From NCBI RefSeq assembly GCF_018613715.1, contig NZ_JAGGPT010000003.1:124001-188000 (forward strand): a DNA stretch of 64,000 bases, in the 5' to 3' direction. Origin of the DNA: Chryseobacterium sp. ISL-6 (GTDB lineage Bacteria; Bacteroidota; Bacteroidia; Flavobacteriales; Weeksellaceae). The notes beneath the pieces were generated by a model. That model was not told where the DNA came from, did not search any database, and worked only from the letters and a program-made list of their open reading frames with translations. Both the position numbers and the translations under genes were made by a program. Position 1 is the stretch's first letter. Every line of letters begins with the position of its first letter. Shown here piece after piece: positions 22,479 to 31,236 of this stretch.

Positions 22479-23423
22479 TTAAAGTTTGTCTGAAGATGAT
22501 TCTAAGAATTCAATATTTCTTTTTAAGCCCGCAAATTTTGTTCTTTTAACAGGAGATTTTCTAAAAATATCAGAGAATAATTCTTGTGTAAGTTCCTTCC
22601 ATTCACCTTTTTTGAAATTTTTAAGCATTTCATTAGGTCTGAACCTGCTTTGAAGGTTTGGTGCTGAAAACCTATTCCATGGGCAGACATCCTGGCAAAT
22701 ATCACAACCAAACATCCAATCCTGCATCTTATCTTTAAAATAGTCAGGAATCTCAGTTTTCAATTCTATTGTTGCATAAGAAATACATTTACTTCCATCA
22801 ATAAGCTTATCTGAAACAATAGCATCTGTTGGACATGCATCTATACACTTTCTGCATGTTCCACAATGATTAGTTGTTTCATGGTCGGCAATAAGTTCCA
22901 GGTCGCAGATAATTTCTGCTAAAAAATAAAAAGAACCGTTTTGCTTTGTAATAAGGTTAGCATTTTTACCCACCCAACCAATTCCTGATTTTCTTGCCCA
23001 GCTTCTCTCAAGTATGGGTGCAGAATCTACAAAGACCCTGAATCCAAACTCGCCGATCTCTTCTTGCAGCTCCATTACCATTTCTCGAAGGATCTCTTTG
23101 ATTACTTCATGATAATCTTCGGCATAGGCATATTTTGAAATCTTATAGTTTTCGAGGGTCGAAATCTTTTCTTCAGGAAAATAATTGTAAGATAATGAAA
23201 TTACAGATCTAGAACCTTCCACCAATAACCTAGGATCCAGTCTTTTATCAAAATGATTTTCCATATATTTCATTTCTCCATGGAAGTTATTCTTAAGCCA
23301 CAGTTCTAGATTCCGAGCATCTTCCTCAAGAAAATCTGCTTTAGAAATACCACAATTCTGAAATCCAAAACGTTGAGCTTTGGACTTTATCAGTTCAGAA
23401 TATTTTTCGGCAGTTGAATTCAT
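22479..23423 (-). CDS. queG: Epoxyqueuosine reductase QueG
   Basis: This 314-residue protein has the DUF1730 cobalamin-binding part in front (LRDPRLL-like DKRLDPRLLVEGSRSVISLS, then RVFVDSAPILERSWARKSG). A double 4Fe-4S ferredoxin part follows: CGTCRKCIDACPTDAI and CDICQDVCPWN. QueG reduces epoxyqueuosine to queuosine in tRNA, the last step of the Q pathway, and needs cobalamin. It is cytoplasmic. It is shorter than E. coli QueG (379) because the C-terminal HEAT-like repeats are missing, the usual form in this group. The gene is alone. Confidence 0.95.
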   Translation of the reverse strand: MNSTAEKYSELIKSKAQRFGFQNCGISKADFLEEDARNLELWLKNNFHGEMKYMENHFDKRLDPRLLVEGSRSVISLSYNYFPEEKISTLENYKISKYAYAEDYHEVIKEILREMVMELQEEIGEFGFRVFVDSAPILERSWARKSGIGWVGKNANLITKQNGSFYFLAEIICDLELIADHETTNHCGTCRKCIDACPTDAIVSDKLIDGSKCISYATIELKTEIPDYFKDKMQDWMFGCDICQDVCPWNRFSAPNLQSRFRPNEMLKNFKKGEWKELTQELFSDIFRKSPVKRTKFAGLKRNIEFLESSSDKL

Positions 23424-23454
23424 GATTTCTTATTGCAAAACTAAGATTATTTTA

Positions 23455-23462
23455 TAAATTTG
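23455..23462 (+). promoter_or_regulatory. Bacteroidetes -7 element for the 23522 gene
   Basis: TAAATTTG fits TAnnTTTG and is 59 bases before the ATG at 23522. Confidence 0.5.
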
Positions 23463-23521
23463 CCGCCTTTATACTTTTTTACTAAATACATATAAAAACC
23501 TAAACCCGAAAAATCTAAACC

Positions 23522-24733
23522 ATGAAGAAAATAGGTCTGTTAATTGGACTTTTTACTTTGAGCATGAACTATGCACAAATCAAATTTGAAAAAGGATATA
23601 TCATTAATAATTCAGGCGAAAGAACCGAAGTATTGATCAAAGATGTAGATTGGAAAAACAATCCCACCGATTTTGAATATAAACTTAATGATTCTTCTGC
23701 GCCAATAAAAGAAAGTGTAAAAAATATTGCTGAATTTGCTATTGATAATTCTGAAAAATATGTACGGAAGACAGTAATGATAGATCACTCTTCTGATATT
23801 ATTGCCTATATTTCAAAGAATAAAACACCAGATTTCAAAGAAGAAACACTGTTTCTAAAATATGTTGTTGAAGGAAAGGCAAATTTATATTATTATCAAA
23901 ATAATGACACCAAAAGATTTTTCTACAATATTGATCAATCTGATATAAAGCAGCTTATTTATAAGCCATATTACGTTAATGAAAGTTTGATCCGCTATAA
24001 TAATGAATATAAAAAGCAGATCGCAGAAAATCTTACATGTGGTATCGAAAATAAAGAAATTGAAAGAGCAGATTATAAAACGAATGCTTTGACAAGAATT
24101 TTCGTAAAATATAATAATTGTTCAAATGGCGGTTCTGTTAATTATACTCAAAATAAAGAAAAAAGAAACTTTATTAATTTAAATATCCGACCAGGAATTA
24201 GCAGCTCAAAACTTCAGACTACATTTAATTCTTATGATCCAGCTGGAAAAACAGATTTTGACAGGAAATTTTCCTTTAGGATTGGAGCTGAGCTCGAGTT
24301 TATTTTACCTTATAACAAAAATAAATGGTCAGTTTTTATAGAGCCTACTTATCAATATTACAAAACAGATTCTGAAACAGTAGTTAATGTTGGAACTTAT
24401 TTTGAAAGAAAAATCACTCAAAATATAGACTATAAAGCATTAGATGTACCTATTGGGGCAAGACATTATATGTTCCTGAATGATAAGTCCAAGATATTTA
24501 TTAATGCTGCATTCATCATCGGTATTGGTCTTAATTCTTCTTTCAAAGAAGGAAATACTGAAATGAAAATAAAATCTGCCAACAATATTGCATTCGGTGC
24601 TGGATATAAATATAATGACAAATTCAGTGTTGAGCTTAGGGTACATACCACAAGAAACCTCCTAAGAAATTATGTTATGTGGGACTCCAATTATAATAAT
24701 ATGTCATTAATTTTTGGATATACACTTTTCTAA
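23522..24733 (+). CDS. Outer-membrane beta-barrel protein, unknown function
   Basis: This 403-residue protein has a signal peptide ending SMNYAQ. Residues about 20-200 form a domain seen in many flavobacterial envelope proteins (KGYIINNSGERTEVLIKD, DWKNNPTDFEYKLNDS). From about 215 there are alternating barrel strands: INLNIRPGISSSKLQ, FSFRIGAELEFILPYN, WSVFIEPTYQYYKT, and the terminal MSLIFGYTLF ending in Phe, as expected for insertion by the BAM machinery. No ligand can be named. The gene is alone with its own promoter. Confidence 0.7.
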   Translation: MKKIGLLIGLFTLSMNYAQIKFEKGYIINNSGERTEVLIKDVDWKNNPTDFEYKLNDSSAPIKESVKNIAEFAIDNSEKYVRKTVMIDHSSDIIAYISKNKTPDFKEETLFLKYVVEGKANLYYYQNNDTKRFFYNIDQSDIKQLIYKPYYVNESLIRYNNEYKKQIAENLTCGIENKEIERADYKTNALTRIFVKYNNCSNGGSVNYTQNKEKRNFINLNIRPGISSSKLQTTFNSYDPAGKTDFDRKFSFRIGAELEFILPYNKNKWSVFIEPTYQYYKTDSETVVNVGTYFERKITQNIDYKALDVPIGARHYMFLNDKSKIFINAAFIIGIGLNSSFKEGNTEMKIKSANNIAFGAGYKYNDKFSVELRVHTTRNLLRNYVMWDSNYNNMSLIFGYTLF

Positions 24734-24815
24734 GAATTAAGTTTCAACAAGAAAGTTTTTTAAGAAAAAAAATACGTATTTTCGTTATTATTTTAATGAT
24801 TAAAACCCAACAGCT

Positions 24816-25115
24816 ATGCCTTTAACAGAAGTATTAAAATCAGGAAATTATCAATTAATAGACGTTCGTGAACCAATGGAACTGGAAATGGACGGTAATA
24901 TAGAAGGTGCTCAAAATATTCCACTGGGTGAAGTAGAAGATAGAAAAGAAGAAATTCTATCTATTGAAAAACCAGTTGTTATATTCTGCAGAAGTGGAAA
25001 CAGAAGTGGAAAGGCATTGGAATATCTTAATTCTCAAGGCTTAAAAGACGGTTATAACGGCGGAGGCTGGGCAGACCTGAAAGCAACAATCGAAGCAAAT
25101 CAAGGAACTTTTTAA
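24816..25115 (+). CDS. Rhodanese-like domain protein
   Basis: This 99-residue cytoplasmic single rhodanese domain has YQLIDVREPMELEMDGNIEG and the active-site loop VIFCRSGNRSGKAL, where the catalytic Cys sits in CRSGNR. Such proteins carry persulfide sulfur. The physiological acceptor is unknown. An intrinsic terminator overlaps its last codons and stop, and the HD-hydrolase gene starts 27 bases later on the same strand. Confidence 0.92.
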   Translation: MPLTEVLKSGNYQLIDVREPMELEMDGNIEGAQNIPLGEVEDRKEEILSIEKPVVIFCRSGNRSGKALEYLNSQGLKDGYNGGGWADLKATIEANQGTF

Positions 25116-25127
25116 GTTCCTTTTTTT
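25102..25127 (+). terminator. Terminator embedded in the end of the rhodanese gene
   Basis: AAGGAACTT and AAGTTCCTT pair over a three-base loop and a T run follows. The hairpin includes the stop codon at 25113-25115. Confidence 0.75.
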
Positions 25128-25142
25128 ATATAGTTTAATGAT

Positions 25143-25760
25143 ATGAATTTGCAAGAAAGATTTAAACAAAGCCTATTCTCCTACACTCAGGATCAAAATA
25201 CACTTGATATCCTATGGAAGGAAATTGAAACTCAATATTCGCAAAAAGGAAGACATTATCATAATCTGGAACATCTGAATACTATGTTTTCAGAGCTTGA
25301 AATGGTAAAAATTAATATTTCACATTTCTCTAATATTAGCTTTTCAGTGTTTTATCATGATGTCATTTACGATGCCTCTTCTAAAGCTAATGAGGAAAAA
25401 AGTGCAGAGCTAGCTACATTCAGACTTCAAAGGCTCAATGTTGATCAAAAGTCTATCGAACAGATTTCTGAGCAGATTTTAGCAACCAAGGCTCATCAAC
25501 GATCTAATGACAATGACACTAATTATCTTTTAGATGCTGATTTATCAATTTTGGGAAAAGACATCGAAACCTATCTTGATTATACTAAAAAAATCAGAAA
25601 AGAATACTCTATTTATCCTGATCTCTTATATAAACCTGGCAGGAAAAAAGTACTGAAACATTTCCTGGAATTAGAAAACATTTTTAAAACCGATTATTTT
25701 AAGGATCGATATGAAAAACAGGCGCGGATAAATATTGAACACGAGCTTGATAAATTATAA
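25143..25760 (+). CDS. HD-superfamily metal-dependent phosphohydrolase (COG4339-like)
   Basis: This 205-residue protein carries GRHYHNLEHLNTMFSELE and SVFYHDVIYDASSKANEEKS, the paired His and HD sites of a family of predicted metal-dependent phosphohydrolases often mis-named 'NMDA receptor subunit-like'. A third site is in YLLDADLSILGK. No substrate is known for the family. The protein is cytoplasmic. It lies after the rhodanese gene, with a terminator between, and converges with the broken hydrolase gene; only 15 bases separate their stops. Confidence 0.82.
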   Translation: MNLQERFKQSLFSYTQDQNTLDILWKEIETQYSQKGRHYHNLEHLNTMFSELEMVKINISHFSNISFSVFYHDVIYDASSKANEEKSAELATFRLQRLNVDQKSIEQISEQILATKAHQRSNDNDTNYLLDADLSILGKDIETYLDYTKKIRKEYSIYPDLLYKPGRKKVLKHFLELENIFKTDYFKDRYEKQARINIEHELDKL

Positions 25761-25775
25761 GTTCCGGCTAAAATT

Positions 25776-26543
25776 TCAAAGGTTTTGAATAAACTCTGTT
25801 GCTTTTTTTAACACCAAATCCGGCACCTCCTTATGAGGTGTGTGTCCGACATTTGGAATGATGTATTTATCTGAAATCCCACTTACCTGTTCTATTGTTT
25901 TCTCCACCTGATCTAAAGTTCCATACTCATCTGTATTTCCCTGAATAAATAGTAAGGGACAAGTAATATCTTTTAATAAGTATTCAATATTCCAATTTCT
26001 ATAACTTTCTCTGGTCCATGTTTCCGTCCATACTTTAAAAAGCCTTTCAACTTTATCTCCGTGGTATTTTTGTAAACGTTCAGGAAGGTTGGTAGTCTTA
26101 TAAGCTTCCCAGGCATCATATACACCTTTTAGAGTAACTTCTTCAACAAATATATGCCCAGCTTCACAAATAACTGCCTTTACGTTTTTAGGGTATTTGC
26201 TGGCGGTTATCAAAGCGATTGTTCCGCCATCGCTATGCCCAAACAAAATGGCATCTGTGATATTCAGTTCTGTTAAAAGATCTTTTAGTAAATCCGCTTC
26301 GATTTCCATATAGTTATTCGGTCTTTCATCTGTCAGCATTGGATCAGACTTACCATAACCAAGCCGGTCATAAACCAGAACATTACATTGGGAACCTTCT
26401 GAAAGTTTCATAGGAAAATCCCGTCATAATTGAGTACATCCAAGAGAGTCATGGAGAAAAATCAAGGTAGGCCTGTCTTCAAGTGAATGATTATATTCTA
26501 TATAGAGTTTTTTTTCTTTTACTTCTATTAAATTAGTTGACAT
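25776..26543 (-). pseudogene. Alpha/beta hydrolase gene interrupted by an in-frame TGA
   Basis: Read from the ATG at 26543, the frame gives MSTNLIEVKEKKLYIEYNHS, a good N-terminus with the oxyanion-hole strand TLIFLHDSLGCTQL, and then meets TGA at 26424-26426. The frame resumes at once as RDFPMKLSEGSQC and runs to a normal end. The family usually has Trp at this position (LWRDFP), so a TGG-to-TGA change explains it. The part after the stop has VYDRLGYGKSD, the nucleophile elbow LFGHSDGGTIAL and the catalytic-His end VGHTPHKEVPD. A 211-residue product from the internal ATG at 26411 would lack the first beta strands and the oxyanion hole, so it is probably inactive. Confidence 0.8.
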
Positions 26544-26559
26544 AAAATTCAAAACGTCA

Positions 26560-27549
26560 TTAAAACTTAGGCATTTTCACCTCTTCAAACTCTTTCAGTA
26601 AATTTTTAAAGACTGTTTCAGCTGGCAGTATATCATTAATTAAAGCAGAAACCTGTCCTATTTCTAATTCTCCATCTTCCATATCACCTTCGAACATTCC
26701 CTTTTTTGCCCTGGCTCTTCCTAAAGATGCGGCTAAAGCTTCTGCATCTCGTCCTAACTGGTAAATATTTTCCAATTCATTAAAGAACTTATTTTTAACC
26801 ATTCTTACGGGTGCTAATTCTTTTAGAGTAAGATGGGTATCTCCTTCCTTAAGTTCTGTAATCTTCTTTTTCCAATTTTCATGAGCACTAGCTTCGTTAG
26901 TAGCCGCAAAACGGGAACCAATTTGCACCCCATCTGCACCCAGAATCATTGCTGCTTTCATTTGAGAACCTAAAGCAATTCCACCTGCAGCTATTAAAGG
27001 TTTAGAAATGTGCTGTCTTACATTGGGAATCAAACAGAAAGTTGTTGTTTCATCTCTCCCATTGTGGCCTCCTGCTTCAAAGCCTTCAGCTACAATAGCA
27101 TCTACCCCTGCTTCTTCACATTTGACAGCAAATTTTGTAGAAGAAACAACATGTGCTACTTTTATTCCTTCCTTTTGCAACGTTTCCGTGTAAGTTTTTG
27201 GATTTCCGGCAGAAGTGAAAACAATCTTCACTCCTTCCTCTAAAATAATCTGGATAATTTCTTCAATATTTGGGTAAAGCATAGGAACATTAACTCCAAA
27301 AGGCTTATCTGTAGCCGCTTTACACTTTTGAATATTCTCTCTTAATATATCAGGATACATACTTCCTGCGCCGATCAAGCCTAACCCGCCACAATTGGAA
27401 ACTGCTGAGGCAAGTCTCCATCCTGAATGCCAGATCATCCCAGCCTGGATAATTGGATATTTTATATTAAAAAGTTTTGTAACCCTATTTTGTTCCGATT
27501 CCATATCACGAAGCTTTTTGGCTGTCGTAAAATCTATAAAATTGCTCAT
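26560..27549 (-). CDS. Nitronate monooxygenase-like FMN enzyme
   Basis: This 329-residue TIM-barrel protein has YPIIQAGMIWHSGWRLASAV, the Gly-rich FMN region AIVAEGFEAGGHNGR and PLIAAGGIALGSQMKAAMIL, then GADGVQIGSRFAATNEASAH. This is the NPD/2-nitropropane dioxygenase family. Members oxidise nitronates or act as enoyl reductases (FabK-like), and the substrate cannot be fixed by sequence. It is cytoplasmic. It is followed 16 bases later by the broken hydrolase gene, so these were probably one operon. Confidence 0.88.
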   Translation of the reverse strand: MSNFIDFTTAKKLRDMESEQNRVTKLFNIKYPIIQAGMIWHSGWRLASAVSNCGGLGLIGAGSMYPDILRENIQKCKAATDKPFGVNVPMLYPNIEEIIQIILEEGVKIVFTSAGNPKTYTETLQKEGIKVAHVVSSTKFAVKCEEAGVDAIVAEGFEAGGHNGRDETTTFCLIPNVRQHISKPLIAAGGIALGSQMKAAMILGADGVQIGSRFAATNEASAHENWKKKITELKEGDTHLTLKELAPVRMVKNKFFNELENIYQLGRDAEALAASLGRARAKKGMFEGDMEDGELEIGQVSALINDILPAETVFKNLLKEFEEVKMPKF

Positions 27550-27616
27550 GCTGTAAAAATACTAAAAACAAAGATTTCAGGCATTCCGTTTTTAAGAATA
27601 TTCACTCTGATTCTTA

Positions 27617-28114
27617 TCAAATTTTGTAATGATCCAGGGTTTCATCAATTATAAAACTGATATCTAAAAATTTTTGAACCAGTTGAGAAGTATCCTTTTC
27701 AATACTGTCAGGTTTCAACTCAATCCATCCTTCCATTAATGTTAACGGACCATATTGTACACTCACATTAGGCCAATTATCGCTGTTATTGATAAACTGC
27801 TCTCTAAATCGTTCTGCAAAATTTCGGCTCAAAATTTTATATCCTTTTAATTCCCTTAACTTCAAAGCGTGAATATTATAGTATATTTTGTTTTCCTGAA
27901 TCGCTTTATCATTAACCCAGACAGAAAAAAAAATTCTTCCATTGGCAATTAATGGTGATTGTGGATTGCTAGACCACTCAGATTTATACACTTTCAATGC
28001 TAAAGATTCCATAACACTACCTATAGACACTTTCAATTTCAAATCACCCAATTCTTTTTTTAAAATTATTGAAATTGCCGATTGAAATTTATTTTGGTAA
28101 AAATTATAATCCAT
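27617..28114 (-). CDS. Hypothetical protein, unknown function
   Basis: This 165-residue soluble protein has no signal peptide and no recognised motif. It begins MDYNFYQNKFQSAISIILKK and is rich in Lys, Asn and aromatic residues. A central part (YYNIHALKLRELKGYKILSR, then FAERFREQFINNS) looks alpha/beta. The gene is isolated from the upstream isomerase gene by two strong terminators. Confidence 0.6.
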   Translation of the reverse strand: MDYNFYQNKFQSAISIILKKELGDLKLKVSIGSVMESLALKVYKSEWSSNPQSPLIANGRIFFSVWVNDKAIQENKIYYNIHALKLRELKGYKILSRNFAERFREQFINNSDNWPNVSVQYGPLTLMEGWIELKPDSIEKDTSQLVQKFLDISFIIDETLDHYKI

Positions 28115-28151
28115 TTCTATTTGTTTTAAAATAAAATATTTAAGGTATTAA

Positions 28152-28191
28152 AAACAATAGGCTAAAAGTAATTACTTTTAGCCTATTGTTT
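28152..28191. terminator. Perfect 20+20 base palindromic terminator
   Basis: AAACAATAGGCTAAAAGTAA is followed directly by its exact reverse complement. It is the second of two hairpins downstream of the SurA-like gene (minus strand). Confidence 0.8.
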
Positions 28192-28196
28192 ACAAA

Positions 28197-28225
28197 AAAA
28201 ACCTTCAGACTAACTGAAGGTTTTT
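28197..28225 (-). terminator. Terminator directly after the SurA-like gene
   Basis: AAACCTTCAG pairs with CTGAAGGTTT over a short loop. On the minus strand a T run follows. Confidence 0.85.
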
Positions 28226-28228
28226 AAT

Positions 28229-29596
28229 TTATTTCTTTAATGCCTCTTTCTTCCAGTTTCCTTTGAACTTACAAGAATCGTAACGGCTATCTATTGATAT
28301 GAAAGTCGTTGGTAATTTTGAATTCACAAATTTTTCAACCATTTCATTTCTTTTCTTATTAAGAGCCATCTGCTTTATTCTGTCATAGTCAGTCTCTAAA
28401 GTGATCTGGTGAGCAGGAATTACCTCTTCGATCTTTACAATCTTAACCACTTTTCTTTTTCTTTCATCTTCATCATCAAAAGCATTTGTTAGATCATCTT
28501 TGTTAAGACCTGCCAATTCGTAGCTAATTGTTCCTGGAATACTTTCTCTTTCAATTTTATTAGAACCATCGGCTCCGGCAATTACCCCACCATTGAACTT
28601 AGTTTTCTTATCGTCAGAATATTTAAAAGCAGCATCTTTAAATGTGATCTTTCCTTCAACAATTAAAGTTTTGATACTATCTAATTTCTTTTTTGCTGTT
28701 TTAATCTCATCATCTGTAGGTGTAGCCATTAAAAGAATATGTCTTGCATCATAGATCTTTCCAGATTTTTTCACCAGTTGAATAATATGGTAACCAAATT
28801 CTGATTCTATAGGATCTGAAATTTCTCCTTCCTGTAAATTAAGTGCGGCAGCCTCAAATGGCTTTACCATCTGACCTTTAGAGATATTTTTCATCAAGCC
28901 ACCTGTAGATGCGGAACCTGGATCTTCAGAATAAATTCTAGCCTGGCTTTCAAATGATTCTCCACCTGCAATATCCTGTTTGATCTTTTTTAATTTATTG
29001 ATCAGTTCGTCTTTGTGCGCTTCCGTAAGCTTAGGGTACATCATGACCTGGGCTAAAGAAACTTCATCCTTGATCTCAGGCAACTGAGCTTTATAAAGGT
29101 TATAAAAATCGGTTACTTCATTAGGAGTAACATCTGCTTTATCAGTAACTCTTTGGTATTTTGCCTGTCCATAATAAGTATCAGTATCTATTTTTTCAAT
29201 AGCATTTTTCATTTCATACCCATTTCTGAACTTATAAGCTGCCAACATTGCTTTTTCGTCTGGGAACTGAGAAAGTAATTGAGAGTACTTAGCATTTGCC
29301 TGGCTTTTTATAGCTGCAGATCTGTTTTCAATTAATGTATCTTTCTTAGCTTCGTATACAAGAAGTTTGTTGTTGATCAGATTCTCCAAAAACTCACACT
29401 TATCCGTATTGGAAGCTCCCTGCTGTTTTGCATAATTCATCTGTTCATTTACATCAGACTCCAATACAATTTCATCTCCAATTACAGCAGCAATACCATC
29501 CACTAGGTCTCCTTGTTTTATTTGAGCTTTCATGTTGGTAGCAAATAGCATCACAAAAACTCCAAAAAGAAAAGTGATCTTTAGTTTATTTATCAT
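28229..29596 (-). CDS. Periplasmic peptidylprolyl isomerase, SurA-like
   Basis: This 455-residue protein has a signal peptide ending ATNMKAQ. It then has a SurA N-terminal helical part with DGIAAVIGDEIVLESDVN, and two parvulin domains: about 175-275 (VSLAQVMMYP, IYSEDPGSASTGGLMKNIS, ESEFGYHIIQL) and about 280-375 (DARHILLMATP, KYSDDKKTKFNGGVI). SurA-type chaperones fold outer-membrane proteins in the periplasm. It follows the PfkB-kinase gene on the same strand 87 bases later. Confidence 0.9.
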   Translation of the reverse strand: MINKLKITFLFGVFVMLFATNMKAQIKQGDLVDGIAAVIGDEIVLESDVNEQMNYAKQQGASNTDKCEFLENLINNKLLVYEAKKDTLIENRSAAIKSQANAKYSQLLSQFPDEKAMLAAYKFRNGYEMKNAIEKIDTDTYYGQAKYQRVTDKADVTPNEVTDFYNLYKAQLPEIKDEVSLAQVMMYPKLTEAHKDELINKLKKIKQDIAGGESFESQARIYSEDPGSASTGGLMKNISKGQMVKPFEAAALNLQEGEISDPIESEFGYHIIQLVKKSGKIYDARHILLMATPTDDEIKTAKKKLDSIKTLIVEGKITFKDAAFKYSDDKKTKFNGGVIAGADGSNKIERESIPGTISYELAGLNKDDLTNAFDDEDERKRKVVKIVKIEEVIPAHQITLETDYDRIKQMALNKKRNEMVEKFVNSKLPTTFISIDSRYDSCKFKGNWKKEALKK

Positions 29597-29683
29597 TTTA
29601 GTATTTTAAACAAGTTGCAAATTTAGAATTCTTAATGAATTACACTAAATTTTTTATTATAAATATTTCTTAAAAACACCTAT

Positions 29684-30607
29684 TTATTGTAGTTCAACAT
29701 CAAATGTTGTTAATTCTTTGAATTGTCTCAGTCTGCTGAACATATCAGACTCGCTTACTTCCTCAATTCTTTCCGTTCCAAATTTTTCAACAGTAAAGGA
29801 TGCCATAGCAGAACCAACGATCAAAGCAGATTTCATTGTTTCGAAATCGATCTTCCCTTTTTTAGCTAAATAAGCTGCAAAACCACCTGCAAAAGTATCT
29901 CCAGCTCCTGTTGGATCAAAGACATCTTCTAATGGAAGTGCCGGAACAGCAAAAACCTTATTATCGTGGAAAAGTAATGCTCCATGCTCACCTTTTTTAA
30001 TGATAACATATTTAGGTCCCATTGTAAGGATCTTTTTTGCTGCTTTTACAAGAGAATACTCTCCTGACAACTGTCTTGCTTCTTCATCATTAATAGTGAT
30101 CACATCAGTTTTAGCGATCATATCCATTAAAATATCTAAAGCAGTATCCATCCAGAAATTCATTGTATCAAGAACAACAAGTTTAGGACGTTTGTTCATT
30201 TTTTCAAGAACTGATAACTGAACTCCAGGATGTAGATTTCCTAATAATAAAATCTCAGAATCCTGCATAGAGTCTGGAATTTTAGGATCAAAATTTTCCA
30301 AAACATTCACCTCCGTAGCTAAAGTATCTCTAGTATTTAAATCATTATGATATTTACCTGACCAGAAAAAAGTTTTTCCTTCTTTTACAATTTCAAGTCC
30401 TTCAATATTTACATTTCTGTCTGTAAACATGTCTAGGTGTTCTTGTGGGAAATCTCCTCCTACAACAGAAACAATTCCTGATTTCACTCCTAATATAGAT
30501 GAAGTGATTGCAATATAAGTGGCGGCTCCGCCTAAAATTTTATCTGTCTTACCAAATGGTGTTTCAATTGCATCAAATGCAACACTCCCAACAACTAAAA
30601 GTTTCAT
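29684..30607 (-). CDS. PfkB-family sugar kinase
   Basis: This 307-residue ribokinase-fold protein starts MKLLVVGSVAFDAIETPFG and carries the first signature KILGGAATYIAITSSILG and the anion-hole/catalytic motif DPTGAGDTFAGGFAAYLA (Asp is the base). It phosphorylates a sugar or nucleoside; the substrate is unknown. It is encoded 27 bases after gldD in the same direction and is conserved in this position in many flavobacteria by my recollection. Confidence 0.9.
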   Translation of the reverse strand: MKLLVVGSVAFDAIETPFGKTDKILGGAATYIAITSSILGVKSGIVSVVGGDFPQEHLDMFTDRNVNIEGLEIVKEGKTFFWSGKYHNDLNTRDTLATEVNVLENFDPKIPDSMQDSEILLLGNLHPGVQLSVLEKMNKRPKLVVLDTMNFWMDTALDILMDMIAKTDVITINDEEARQLSGEYSLVKAAKKILTMGPKYVIIKKGEHGALLFHDNKVFAVPALPLEDVFDPTGAGDTFAGGFAAYLAKKGKIDFETMKSALIVGSAMASFTVEKFGTERIEEVSESDMFSRLRQFKELTTFDVELQ

Positions 30608-30634
30608 ATATTTTTCAATGTATTTTAAACTGAT

Positions 30635-31192
30635 TTATTTTTTCCATTCAAAAGTATCCAGCAGGTGTTTCATATCTTTTTTGATATAATCCACAGCAGG
30701 AGCTAATGAATCCGGTTTCGGTCTTGTATTAAAGTATAGATAGGCAGTCACAAAATGTTTTGTACTGTCCGTAATGTAAAATTGAAGGTTAGAAGCACTC
30801 TGTCCTTTTAATTCGTAAAAGTTTCCATATACCTTTTTTTCAGGATATTCGAAAGACTTCGTATCAATAGCACTTGCTTTAATGGTATGTTCATATACCA
30901 TTTTTTCAGCTTCTTTAATATGATCTGCAAAATCATTTTGAATCGGATAATAGGTAACGAAGATCTTAGCCTTCATTTTAGGATAATTCAAATAATACCA
31001 GCAAGGCTTTTTAGCATCTGTCATTGTCGCAAAATCTGAATACTCAAAGCTGTAAGCACAGTTAGATTCAAATTTTTGATATTTTGGTGTGGGATACTCC
31101 AAACGTAATTCTCCGTAAGGTTTTGGAATTGGATCTTTTCCACATGAAATTAAAAGCAATGAAGCAAATATAAAAATGACTTTTTTAATCAT
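30635..31192 (-). CDS. gldD: Gliding motility lipoprotein GldD
   Basis: From the ATG at 31192 the protein starts MIKKVIFIFASLLLISCGKD, a lipoprotein signal with Cys17. The upstream in-frame ATG at 31207 adds only five residues. The mature part has PKPYGELRLEYPTPKYQKFE, FEYSDFATMTDAKKPCWYYL and KIFVTYYPIQNDF, all typical of GldD, an essential component of gliding motility and type IX secretion. It lies between mutY and the PfkB gene, all on the minus strand. Its partner gldE is not seen in this window. Confidence 0.93.
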   Translation of the reverse strand: MIKKVIFIFASLLLISCGKDPIPKPYGELRLEYPTPKYQKFESNCAYSFEYSDFATMTDAKKPCWYYLNYPKMKAKIFVTYYPIQNDFADHIKEAEKMVYEHTIKASAIDTKSFEYPEKKVYGNFYELKGQSASNLQFYITDSTKHFVTAYLYFNTRPKPDSLAPAVDYIKKDMKHLLDTFEWKK

Positions 31193-31236
31193 TTTGCAAA
31201 AGTACAAATTAGATTTCAGATTTAAGAAGACAAATT

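Noticed and set aside
26424..26426. Selenocysteine insertion or TGA-as-Trp recoding to explain the internal stop
   Set aside because: TGA serves as a normal stop in other genes here (for example the T9SS relic and DUF7832 stub frames, and the AraC-type gene), no SECIS-like hairpin is evident, and Trp rather than Cys is expected at the site.
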